Source of the DNA: an uncultured Ruminococcus sp.
GTDB lineage: Bacteria; Bacillota; Clostridia; Oscillospirales; Acutalibacteraceae
Reading direction: 5' to 3'
Length of the DNA stretch: 45,604 bases
Assembly: GCA_902789345.1 (NCBI GenBank)
Contig: CADANT010000018.1
Span: 1-45,604 of the forward strand
Positions 8,392 to 15,483 of the stretch are shown one piece after another. The position numbers and the translations under genes are program-made. How positions within the stretch are numbered: the first letter of the stretch is position 1; the number at the start of each line of letters is the position of its first letter. A model generated the notes under the pieces. That model was not told the DNA's origin, made no database searches, and worked only from the letters and a program-made list of their open reading frames with translations.

Positions 8392-8418
8392 AAAGATGCT
8401 CAGTGTGGGCATCTTTTT
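8392..8418 (+). terminator. Terminator after yaaA
   Basis: AAAGATGC and GCATCTTT form an 8-base-pair stem around a 9-base loop, with the T-run overlapping the right arm. It ends the DUF134-to-YaaA unit. Confidence 0.75.
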
Positions 8419-8419
8419 A

Positions 8420-8437
8420 TAACAATGAGAATTGTTA
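8420..8437. promoter_or_regulatory. Inverted repeat TAACAAT-N4-ATTGTTA upstream of the regulator promoter
   Basis: A 7-4-7 perfect inverted repeat lies 10 bases upstream of the -35 of the PerR-like gene. Position and symmetry suit a second regulator-binding site; it could also simply be part of the preceding terminator region. Confidence 0.35.
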
Positions 8438-8446
8438 CTAATTTTA

Positions 8447-8475
8447 TTGACAAGATAACAATACTGGTATATAAT
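8447..8475 (+). promoter_or_regulatory. Consensus sigma-A promoter of the PerR/flavorubredoxin unit
   Basis: TTGACA (8447-8452) and TATAAT (8470-8475) are both perfect matches with an ideal 17-base spacer. The start of transcription would be near 8482, inside the palindrome described next. Confidence 0.85.
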
Positions 8476-8489
8476 TCTTATTAAGAATT
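8473..8489. promoter_or_regulatory. PerR/Fur-type operator over the promoter
   Basis: The 17-base perfect palindrome AATTCTTA-T-TAAGAATT overlaps the -10 and the predicted start site. Its central 7-1-7 design is that of Per and Fur boxes, although the base content differs from the Bacillus consensus. It lies 20 bases before the PerR/Fur gene, so autorepression is the simple reading. Confidence 0.7.
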
Positions 8490-8509
8490 AATCCTAATAA
8501 GGAGGACGA

Positions 8510-8917
8510 ATGACAAGCAGAAGAAATACCATTCAAAAAGATCTTGTAAGAAATGCCGTATACGAAATGAGAAGACATGTTACAGCGAATGAAGTGTATG
8601 ATTTTATAAAAGAAGCATATCCTACAATCGGAAAAGGAACTGTATATAGAAATCTTGATATATTGGTAGAGGAGGGTGCGTTAAGGAAGGTTGAAGTTCC
8701 GGATGGACCGAACCGACTTGATTTTACATTGAAAAATCATTACCATGTAAGATGTATAAAGTGCAGTGAGATTTTTGATGTGGATATGGATGAAATACCG
8801 GATTTGCTGGAAATAATTCATAACACTCATGGAATTGAATTTTTGGATTATGATATTTCATTTAAAGGCATTTGCCCGAAATGCAGGGAGAAGGTAAAGG
8901 AGGAAAAGAATGGATAG
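8510..8917 (+). CDS. Fur-family regulator, PerR-like
   Basis: This 135-aa metal-dependent regulator has a winged helix at about 8-75 ([35 protein letters not shown], the Fur/PerR recognition helix) and a dimerization domain with the regulatory-site residues NHYHVRC. Two CxxC pairs (CIKC, CPKC) form the structural zinc site. The gene context (rubrerythrin, superoxide reductase, hemerythrin) argues for a peroxide-sensing PerR role over iron-sensing Fur, but the metal and signal cannot be proved from sequence. AAGGAGG lies 4 bases before the ATG. The next gene overlaps by 8 bases, so regulator and targets are one operon. Confidence 0.93.
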   Translation: MTSRRNTIQKDLVRNAVYEMRRHVTANEVYDFIKEAYPTIGKGTVYRNLDILVEEGALRKVEVPDGPNRLDFTLKNHYHVRCIKCSEIFDVDMDEIPDLLEIIHNTHGIEFLDYDISFKGICPKCREKVKEEKNG

Positions 8918-10091
8918 GAAAGCAATGTATAAGTTGAGTTATGGATTATTTGTACTGACTGCCAAGGAAGATGAAAAAGACAATGGATGTATTATTAATA
9001 CAGCCATTCAGGCAGCTTCAGAACCGAACCAGTTAAGTATCTGCGTCAACAAAGCAAATTACACACATGACATGATTCAGAGAACTGGAAAATTCACAGT
9101 ATCAGTCTTAAGTCAGAAGGCACAGTTTGAATTGTTCAAACATTTTGGCTTCCAATCAGGAAGGGATACCAATAAATTTGAAGCATTTGAAAAGTGTGCC
9201 AGAGGCACAAATGGTATTTATTATATTACAGAAGGTACAAATGCATACATTTCTGTAACAGTTAATAAAACAGAGGATTTAGGCTCACATACGATGTTTA
9301 TCGGTGAGATAACAGATATGGAGATTTTAAGTAATGTTCCTTCAGTCACATATGATTATTACCAGAATAATATTAAGCCAAAGCCACAGGCAGTTGGAAA
9401 AACCGAGGATGGACAGACAATATGGCGTTGCAGAATCTGCGGATATGAATATGTAGGAGAAGAATTACCGGACGATTTTATATGTCCTTTATGTAAGCAC
9501 CCGGCATCAGATTTTGAAAAAGTAGTAAAGAAAACGGAGGTAAAAGAGATGGCAGCAAACAAATACGCAGGAACACAGACAGAGAAAAATTTACAGGAGG
9601 CATTTGCAGGGGAATCACAGGCAAGAAATAAGTATACTTATTTTGCATCTGTAGCAAAAAAGGAAGGCTATGAGCAGATGGCTGCATTATTTTTAAAGAC
9701 CGCAGATAACGAGAAAGAACATGCAAAGATGTGGTTCAAGGAATTAGCAGGAATTGGTGATACAAAGGAAAATCTTGCGGCAGCGGCAGAAGGCGAAAAT
9801 TACGAGTGGACAGATATGTATGAAGGCTTTGCAAAAACAGCTGAGGAAGAAGGCTTCCCAGAGCTTGCAGCAAAATTCAGGGCAGTAGGAGAGATTGAGA
9901 AGCATCATGAAGAAAGATATCGTGCACTTCTCAAGAACATTGAAACTGCACAGGTATTTGAAAAGAGCGAAGTTAAGGTGTGGGAATGCCGTAACTGTGG
10001 ACATATCGTAGTAGGAACAAAGGCTCCTGAGGTATGTCCGGTATGTAATCATCCACAGAGCTATTTTGAAGTACATGAAGAGAATTATTAA
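8910..10091 (+). CDS. Flavin reductase - rubredoxin - rubrerythrin fusion
   Basis: This 393-aa cytosolic protein combines three redox modules. Residues 1-160 are a flavin reductase-like FMN-binding split barrel ([30 protein letters not shown]). Residues 170-205 are a rubredoxin ([10 protein letters not shown] and CPLCKH). From residue 214 a complete rubrerythrin begins with its normal N-terminus: ferritin-like diiron domain ([37 protein letters not shown]) and a terminal rubredoxin-type domain (CRNCGH, CPVC). The first two modules equal the high-molecular-weight rubredoxin that passes electrons from NAD(P)H; rubrerythrin uses them to reduce peroxide, so the fusion joins donor and acceptor. 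GGAGG (9536-9540) precedes an in-frame ATG at 9549, so free rubrerythrin may also be made. Confidence 0.93.
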   Translation: MDRKAMYKLSYGLFVLTAKEDEKDNGCIINTAIQAASEPNQLSICVNKANYTHDMIQRTGKFTVSVLSQKAQFELFKHFGFQSGRDTNKFEAFEKCARGTNGIYYITEGTNAYISVTVNKTEDLGSHTMFIGEITDMEILSNVPSVTYDYYQNNIKPKPQAVGKTEDGQTIWRCRICGYEYVGEELPDDFICPLCKHPASDFEKVVKKTEVKEMAANKYAGTQTEKNLQEAFAGESQARNKYTYFASVAKKEGYEQMAALFLKTADNEKEHAKMWFKELAGIGDTKENLAAAAEGENYEWTDMYEGFAKTAEEEGFPELAAKFRAVGEIEKHHEERYRALLKNIETAQVFEKSEVKVWECRNCGHIVVGTKAPEVCPVCNHPQSYFEVHEENY

Positions 10092-10118
10092 GGAGATGAG
10101 ATTATTACGAAGAAGCAA

Positions 10119-11063
10119 ATGATTAATTCTAAAAAAGCAGTAATGATAGGCTGTGGCTTTGTTGGTTCTGCATCTGTATTTGCTCTTATGCAGAGTGGCT
10201 TGTTTACAGAGATTGTCCTTATTGATGCAGACAAGAACAAGGCAGAGGGAGAAGCGATGGATATCAGTCATGGTATTCCGTTTGCCAGCCCGATGAAGAT
10301 ATATGCCGGAGATTATGATGACGTGGCTGATGCTGCAATAGTTATCATATCTGCAGGAGCAGGGCAAAAACCGGGAGAGACTAGGCTTGATCTAGTGAAT
10401 AAAAATGTAGCAATATTTAAATCAATCATTCCTGAAATAGCAAAGAGAAATTTTGCAGGTATCATGCTTGTAGTAGCGAATCCGGTAGATATTTTGACAC
10501 AGGTAGCCATAAAGTTATCAGGACTTCCGGAAAACAGGGTTATTGGATCGGGTACAGTGTTAGACAGTGCACGATTAAGATACAAGCTTGGTGAGCATTT
10601 ATCTGTTGACAGCAGGAGTGTTCATGCATTTATAGTAGGTGAGCATGGAGACAGCGAAGTTGTAGCATGGTCATCAGCCAATGTATCTGGTGTTCCATTA
10701 AGTGAAATGTGTGAAATGCGTGGACATTACAAGCACAAGGAAAACACGGCAGAGATAGCTACAGCAGTCAAGAACAGTGCTTATGAAATAATAAATAAAA
10801 AGCACGCTACATATTATGGAATTGCAATGTCTGTAAAAAAAATCTGCGAAGTGATTATGAGAGATGAAAAATCAATACTTCCTGTATCACACATGATTCA
10901 TGGAGTATATGATATTGACGGAGTATCGTTAAGTATGCCGGCTATTGTAGGTGCAGATGGTATTGAGTCTGATATTCCTATTAATTTAAGTGGTGAGGAA
11001 GCGTTAAAGCTTAAAGAATCCGCAGATTCTTTGAAAAAGATTATAGAGACAATTGAATTATAA
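10119..11063 (+). CDS. ldh: L-lactate dehydrogenase
   Basis: This 314-aa NAD-dependent enzyme interconverts pyruvate and lactate. The Rossmann motif GCGFVGSAS is near residue 10. The substrate and catalytic motifs DLVNKN, VVANPVDILT, GSGTVLDSARLRY and the catalytic GEHGDSE mark it as a lactate rather than malate dehydrogenase. ATG 10119 has no well-spaced ribosome site; AAGGAG at 10090-10095 would instead suit an ATT codon at 10104, adding five residues, so the start is uncertain. It lies 27 bases after the rubrerythrin fusion. Inference: in this setting it may regenerate NAD+ when oxygen exposure stops ferredoxin- or hydrogenase-based routes. Confidence 0.92.
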   Translation: MINSKKAVMIGCGFVGSASVFALMQSGLFTEIVLIDADKNKAEGEAMDISHGIPFASPMKIYAGDYDDVADAAIVIISAGAGQKPGETRLDLVNKNVAIFKSIIPEIAKRNFAGIMLVVANPVDILTQVAIKLSGLPENRVIGSGTVLDSARLRYKLGEHLSVDSRSVHAFIVGEHGDSEVVAWSSANVSGVPLSEMCEMRGHYKHKENTAEIATAVKNSAYEIINKKHATYYGIAMSVKKICEVIMRDEKSILPVSHMIHGVYDIDGVSLSMPAIVGADGIESDIPINLSGEEALKLKESADSLKKIIETIEL

Positions 11064-11090
11064 ATTTTACACATGGAAGGAGATAAAAGC

Positions 11091-11465
11091 ATGGAAGTAA
11101 AGTATTATATATGTAAGCATTGTGGAAACATTGTTGAAAAGGTAAAGGATAAGGGTGTGCCTGTAATTTGTTGCGGAGAACCTATGCAGGAATTAAAAGC
11201 CGGAGTGACAGATGCTGCTGTTGAGAAGCATATACCTGTATATACAGTGGAAGGCAGTCATGTTCATGTCGTGGTTGGAGAGACAAAACATCCAATGCTT
11301 GAAGAGCATTTCATTGAGTGGATTACATTAAATACAAACCAGGGAATATACAGAAAACAGTTAAATCCAGGGCAGGAGCCGGTAGCAGATTTTTGTATTT
11401 GCGATGGTGAACAGGTAGAAGAAGTATATGCATATTGTAACCTGCATGGATTATGGAAATGCTAA
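11091..11465 (+). CDS. Desulfoferrodoxin-type superoxide reductase
   Basis: A 124-aa superoxide reductase that converts superoxide to peroxide without making oxygen. The N-terminal desulforedoxin-like centre has CKHCGN and CCGEPM Cys pairs. The catalytic iron site follows with EKHIPVY, the His pairs in VVGETKHPMLEEHFIEWI, and the C-terminal CNLHGLWKC that carries the final Cys and His ligands. ATG 11091 is preferred over an upstream in-frame start at 11073 because AAGGAG lies 8 bases before it. Electrons would come from the rubredoxin encoded next; its peroxide product would be removed by Bcp and rubrerythrin. Confidence 0.94.
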   Translation: MEVKYYICKHCGNIVEKVKDKGVPVICCGEPMQELKAGVTDAAVEKHIPVYTVEGSHVHVVVGETKHPMLEEHFIEWITLNTNQGIYRKQLNPGQEPVADFCICDGEQVEEVYAYCNLHGLWKC

Positions 11466-11555
11466 AAGCATTTATACATATTAAGATTACAGAACAACAC
11501 AAATATAACAGTAATAAAGGCTGTGTATTAATATATTTACAAGGAGGAACAACAA

Positions 11556-11714
11556 ATGAAATACGTATGTGATGTTTGCGGATGGGAATACGATGAGGAG
11601 AAGGGCTATCCAGAAGGTGGTATTGCACCTGGTACAAAGTGGGAGGATATTCCGGAAGATTTTGAATGTCCGTTATGCTCTGTAGGCAAAGACCAGTTTT
11701 CAAAGGCTGAATAA
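11556..11714 (+). CDS. Rubredoxin
   Basis: This 52-aa one-iron electron carrier has all four iron ligands in [13 protein letters not shown] and [11 protein letters not shown], with the aromatic positions typical of rubredoxins (Tyr3, Trp in [11 protein letters not shown]). AAGGAGG lies 8 bases before the ATG. It sits between superoxide reductase and hemerythrin, fitting its role as electron donor to superoxide reductase and rubrerythrin. Length is standard. Confidence 0.95.
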   Translation: MKYVCDVCGWEYDEEKGYPEGGIAPGTKWEDIPEDFECPLCSVGKDQFSKAE

Positions 11715-11735
11715 AAATGAAAGCAGGACTAATGG

Positions 11736-12134
11736 ATGTATGAAATGAAACCAGAATATTATATCGGCATAGATATGATAGACGAAGAACACAAGCAGTT
11801 GTTTAAATATGCAGATGAGGCATATGAACTGCTTCATGATGAGTATACACCGGATAAATATGATAGGATTGATATAATATTAGAAAATCTTCGAAATTAT
11901 ACAGTAAAACACTTTACTGATGAAGAGCAGTATATGGAATCTATTAATTATAAGAAGTTATTTACACAGAAAGTTCAACATCAGGAATTTATACACAAAC
12001 TTGATGAATTTATGGAGCATCATAATGATGAGATAGAAGATCAGGATGAACAGATTATGGGAATTTTAAAATATCTCACAGAGTGGTTAGTTAATCACAT
12101 TCTGTATGTCGATGGTCAAATTCCAAAAGGCTGA
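11736..12134 (+). CDS. Bacteriohemerythrin
   Basis: This 132-aa four-helix protein has a diiron oxygen-binding site. The ligand pattern is present in order: EEHKQLF, KHFTDEEQYM, HQEFIHKL and WLVNHILYVD. It opens with YIGIDMIDEEHK, the standard bacteriohemerythrin start. Such proteins bind or deliver dioxygen and can buffer it. The start ATG 11736 has only a weak AGGA upstream; the next ATG is three codons later. Its last 54 coding bases lie inside copy 1 of the 65-bp duplication and the protein stays intact. It is the last gene of the element before the terminator. Confidence 0.92.
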   Translation: MYEMKPEYYIGIDMIDEEHKQLFKYADEAYELLHDEYTPDKYDRIDIILENLRNYTVKHFTDEEQYMESINYKKLFTQKVQHQEFIHKLDEFMEHHNDEIEDQDEQIMGILKYLTEWLVNHILYVDGQIPKG

Positions 12135-12210
12135 TATAGTAAGAAGAGTGGTTAGTTAATCACATTCTGTATGTCGATGGTCAAATTCCAAAAGGCTGAT
12201 ATAGTAAGAA
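12081..12210. repeat. 65-bp exact tandem duplication at the hemerythrin 3' end
   Basis: Copies 12081-12145 and 12146-12210 are identical and cover the last 17 codons and stop of the hemerythrin gene plus 11 bases downstream. The second copy is non-functional coding debris. Confidence 0.95.
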
Positions 12211-12212
12211 TG

Positions 12213-12244
12213 GCTGTTATTCTTTTGGGAGTAGCAGCTTTTTT
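12213..12244 (+). terminator. Terminator at the right end of the element
   Basis: A 10-base stem (GCTGTTATTC with GAGTAGCAGC, two G-U pairs) around a 6-base loop, followed by six T. It closes the oxidative-stress operon just before the element's right boundary. Confidence 0.8.
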
Positions 12245-12279
12245 CTATTTTGAATATAAAATCTGACATCTACACTTGA

Positions 12280-12983
12280 CAATATGCTTACGAAGAGGGC
12301 GTAGGCAATGCTATTGCCAAGTGCGGCGTTCCGAGAGAGGAGCTTTTTATTACCACAAAGGTTTGGATTAGCAATGCAGGCTACGAAAAGGCAAAAGCAT
12401 CTATTGAAGAATCTTTAAAAAAGCTAAAAACAGATTATGTGGATTTACTGCTTATACATCAGCCTTTTGGCGATTATTACGGAACCTACCGAGCTATGGA
12501 GGAGGCAGTAAAAAACGGTAAAGCTCGTTCAATAGGTGTATCTAATTTTTACCCTGACCGCTATCTGGATATTGTTCATTTTGCGAATATTAAGCCTGCC
12601 GTAAATCAGGTTGAAACACATATATTCCAACAACAAAAGGTTGCTAAGGAATATATGAAAAAGTACGGTACACACAAATTATGTCTTGGGGACCGTTTGC
12701 CGAGGGCAAAAACGACTACTTTAACACACCTGCCCTTAAAGAAATCGGCGAAAAATACGGAAAAACCCCGGCACAGGTTGCTTTGCGCTTTTTACTGCAA
12801 AGCGATGTAGTAGTAATACCAAAGTCAGTACACAAAAACCGTATGGAAGAAAACTTTAATGTTTTTGATTTTCAGCTTACAGCCGAAGAAATGAAACGCC
12901 TTGAAGCCCTTGACACAGAAAAGAGTCTGTTCTTCTCCCACTATGACCCGAAAATCGTAGAGTGGCTGACATCAATGGCATAA
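12280..12983 (+). pseudogene. Aldo/keto reductase remnant (5' truncated, frameshifted)
   Basis: The coding similarity begins abruptly at YEEGVGNAIAKCGVPREELFITTKVW, the middle of the barrel in this family, right after a TGA and the end of the mobile element. It continues through DYVDLLLIHQPFGDYYG and GKARSIGVSNFYPDRY. At the (AC)3 tract 12670-12675 two extra bases shift the frame; the second frame goes on with MSWGPFAEGKND, RFLLQSDVVVIPKS and a normal C-terminus. The missing part holds the start and the catalytic Asp/Tyr region. Most likely the element interrupted this gene and the other half lies left of the window, unless it was deleted. Intact relatives reduce aldehydes and ketones with NADPH. 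Confidence 0.85.
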
Positions 12984-13006
12984 TTTATCTGTATATTGGT
13001 TTGCAA

Positions 13007-13099
13007 TTATTAGTGGCTCTATAATAAATGTTGAGGTAAGGAAAAAGCCTTTTTCCTTTTAAGGTTTTACCCCAACTATTGACACAGAGCCTTATTAGT
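13007..13099. mobile_element. 77-bp ISL3-like MITE with 8-bp target duplication
   Basis: The element proper is 13015-13091. Its ends are inverted: GGCTCT...GTTGAGGTAA on the left and TTACCCCAAC...AGAGCC on the right. The inner part folds as AAGGAAAAA/TTTTTCCTT. It is flanked by the perfect 8-base direct repeat TTATTAGT (13007-13014 and 13092-13099). GGCTCT ends with 8-bp duplications are typical of ISL3-family insertion sequences as I remember them. It encodes nothing, so it must be moved in trans. Confidence 0.82.
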
Positions 13100-13140
13100 T
13101 ACAAAATTGAATAATACTTAATACACATTTATATAATGAA

Positions 13141-13172
13141 TTACCCCTGCCGCATTTTTACGGCAGGGGTAA
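13141..13172. terminator. Strong bidirectional hairpin between converging genes
   Basis: TTACCCCTGCCG and CGGCAGGGGTAA form a perfect 12-base-pair stem with an 8-base loop. It lies 33 bases after the minus-strand ATPase stop and serves convergent transcription from the aldo/keto reductase side as well; the flanking T-runs are short. Confidence 0.75.
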
Positions 13173-13204
13173 ACTTTTATCTAAGGCAATGCCTTTATTT
13201 TTTA

Positions 13205-15301
13205 TTATTCTTCGTTATCTTTTGGCGGCTCAAGTAAGTTAGTCATACTCTTTAAGCTGATGCCCAGTGTAGACATATTGTGAAGCAGTGCAGAAACCGT
13301 TGGCTGTATAAATCCTGCAACACCACAGATTATAAGCATAAGGTTAAAGCCTACAATAAATCTGTAATTTCTGTGTATGCGTGACATTAACGCCTGACTT
13401 AGCTTGCGTAAGGTGACAAGCTGGAACAGGTTTTCAGAAGAAATTGTTATATCCGCAATCTCCTTGGCAATAGCGGCTCCTGTGTTTATAGCTATACCTG
13501 TGTCAGCCTCTGACAAAGCCGGAGAATCATTTACACCGTCACCAATCATTATTACACATCTGCCTGCTTGACGCTGTGAACGGATAAAGTTAGCCTTATC
13601 CTCCGGCAAAACTTCGGCGTAGAATTCGTCAATGCCGACCTCGGCAGCAACAGCGGCGGCAGTTTTTCTGTTATCGCCTGTCATCATTACTACCTTGCTT
13701 ATTCCGCAGTCGTGCAACGCCTGTATAGCCTGCTTTGCTTCTTTTCTTAATGGGTCATATATGCATATAACCGCTGAAAGCTTACCCGAAATAGCAAGAT
13801 ATAAGTGAGAGTATTCTTTGGAAAGGCTTTTAAACTTTCCTTCCTCACCGTCTGGGATACAACAGCCCTCGTCTTCAAAAACAAAATGATAGCTTCCTAT
13901 AACAACCTTTTTGTTCTCAACTGTACTTGAAATACCGTGCGCAACCACATACTCAACACTGGAATGGTATTCCTCATGGTCAAGTCCACGCTCCTTGGCA
14001 GCCTCTACTACAGCGTTAGCTATAGAATGCGGATAATGCTCCTCAAGGCAGGCCGCAAGCCTTAGCATATCGTCCTCTTTGCGGTTATTAAAGGTTACTA
14101 CCTCTGCTACAGTAGGGGTGGCATATGTAAGAGTACCTGTTTTATCAAATACTATAGTATCTGCTTTGGCAACAGTTTCCAGGAATTTACCGCCTTTTAC
14201 TGAAATATTGTAGGCGTTGCACTCTCGCATTGCAGACAATACCGTAATCGGCATTGAAAGCTTTAGTGCACAGGAAAAGTCAACCATTAGTACGGAAAGC
14301 ATTTTTGTTACATTTCGTGTAAGCAAATAGGTAAGTACAGTGCCGCCCAGTGTGTACGGTACAAGCTTGTCAGCAAGGCGTGATGCCTTGCTCTCGGTTG
14401 TGGACTTAAGCTTTTCGGATTCCTCAATCATACGCACTACACGGTCATACTGTCCACTGCCGGACACCTTGTCAACAGAAACTATGCATTCGCCCTCTTC
14501 AACAACAGTTCCGGCATATACATAGCTGCCCTCGCCCTTTCTTAAGGGCAGTGACTCGCCTGTTATTGAGGACTGATTAACAGAGGCCTCTCCTGAAACG
14601 ACCTTTCCGTCCAGCGGAATCATATTGCCTGTGCGAACTATAATTAGGTCACCCTCCGCAACCTTGCCAATAGGGGAAAGCACCTCCTGTTCGCCTACCT
14701 TCAGCCATACCTTGTCAACATTTAGTGACATTGCACCGGCTAGGTCTGCAACTGATTTTTTATGCGTCCATTCCTCCAAAATCTCACCTATATGTAGCAT
14801 AAACATTACAGAAGACGCTGTGTTGAAATCTCTGCGTATAAGCGAAACCGTAACCGCTGTGGCATCCAGTACCGAAACCGAAAGCTTACCCTTTATAAGT
14901 GCCTTAATACCCGCCTTAATATATTTAATTGCACGAAACAGTGTAATCACCATTCTCACCGGTGCAGGTAAAAACAGCTTTGTAAAGGCCCTGCTAACAA
15001 CAGAAAATACCAGCTTGTCTTCAAACTCACGGTTAAGACTTCTGGAGGTATGCGCCGGAACCAAGTCCAATTTTCTTGCTTCTGCAAAAGAAAATTGAGC
15101 AAGATATTTAATTACCTTTGGACGGTTTGAGGAGTAAAAGATTACAGCGTCCTGAGTTCGGTCATACACCTTAACATCAGTTACACAATCTACATTTTTT
15201 AGATAATATTCCAAAACATCTGCGTCATCAAGATTCATTTTGCCGCACATTAAATGTACACGCATTCTTCCCTTTGACTCATGTAGAATTTTACATTTCA
15301 T
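13205..15301 (-). CDS. P1B-type heavy-metal translocating P-type ATPase
   Basis: This 698-aa membrane pump would export or move a transition metal. An N-terminal HMA-like ferredoxin fold (about 1-75) has no CxxC metal motif. The actuator motif TGES is at 247-250. The membrane metal-site motif is SCALKLSMP (Cys344), where the usual CPC/CPx proline is Ala. The phosphorylation motif DKTGT is at 386-390, the P1B nucleotide-site HP pair at 422-423 and GDGVNDSPAL at 586-595. The non-canonical membrane motif and cysteine-free HMA domain recall the CtpC-like Mn/Zn group more than the copper pumps, but the metal is not provable. GGAGG precedes the ATG. It is co-directional with and downstream of the DUF6110-like gene. 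Confidence 0.93.
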   Translation of the reverse strand: MKCKILHESKGRMRVHLMCGKMNLDDADVLEYYLKNVDCVTDVKVYDRTQDAVIFYSSNRPKVIKYLAQFSFAEARKLDLVPAHTSRSLNREFEDKLVFSVVSRAFTKLFLPAPVRMVITLFRAIKYIKAGIKALIKGKLSVSVLDATAVTVSLIRRDFNTASSVMFMLHIGEILEEWTHKKSVADLAGAMSLNVDKVWLKVGEQEVLSPIGKVAEGDLIIVRTGNMIPLDGKVVSGEASVNQSSITGESLPLRKGEGSYVYAGTVVEEGECIVSVDKVSGSGQYDRVVRMIEESEKLKSTTESKASRLADKLVPYTLGGTVLTYLLTRNVTKMLSVLMVDFSCALKLSMPITVLSAMRECNAYNISVKGGKFLETVAKADTIVFDKTGTLTYATPTVAEVVTFNNRKEDDMLRLAACLEEHYPHSIANAVVEAAKERGLDHEEYHSSVEYVVAHGISSTVENKKVVIGSYHFVFEDEGCCIPDGEEGKFKSLSKEYSHLYLAISGKLSAVICIYDPLRKEAKQAIQALHDCGISKVVMMTGDNRKTAAAVAAEVGIDEFYAEVLPEDKANFIRSQRQAGRCVIMIGDGVNDSPALSEADTGIAINTGAAIAKEIADITISSENLFQLVTLRKLSQALMSRIHRNYRFIVGFNLMLIICGVAGFIQPTVSALLHNMSTLGISLKSMTNLLEPPKDNEE

Positions 15302-15336
15302 AATATAAATCCTCCAACGAAAAAGCCGCCTTTACA

Positions 15337-15423
15337 CTAAGCACAATTAACAGAAATACTTCCGCCATAACCTGCAATACCGTAAATCACCCACGGCATA
15401 CGAAAAATATGTTTCGGAAGCAT
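15337..15423 (-). CDS. Possible 28-aa hydrophobic microprotein
   Basis: In the 182-base gap between the DUF6110-like gene and the ATPase, the minus strand has a short frame reading MLPKHIFRMPWVIYGIAGYG and eight more residues. The middle is hydrophobic and Gly-rich like a small membrane segment. There is no good ribosome site, so this is only a candidate; many pump operons do encode such microproteins. Confidence 0.25.
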   Translation of the reverse strand: MLPKHIFRMPWVIYGIAGYGGSISVNCA

Positions 15424-15483
15424 AAGCTTTTAAAATAATACCTAGTATAAAGCGGCTCTCTTACCAACAAAATTTACAAAAAA

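Noticed and set aside
14625..15098. A 157-codon plus-strand frame opposite the P-type ATPase.
   Set aside because: It lies wholly antisense to a well-supported ATPase, has no recognisable domain and no ribosome site.
15450..15456. A GGCTCT sequence as a second MITE end.
   Set aside because: No paired inverted end or target duplication is found within a few hundred bases.
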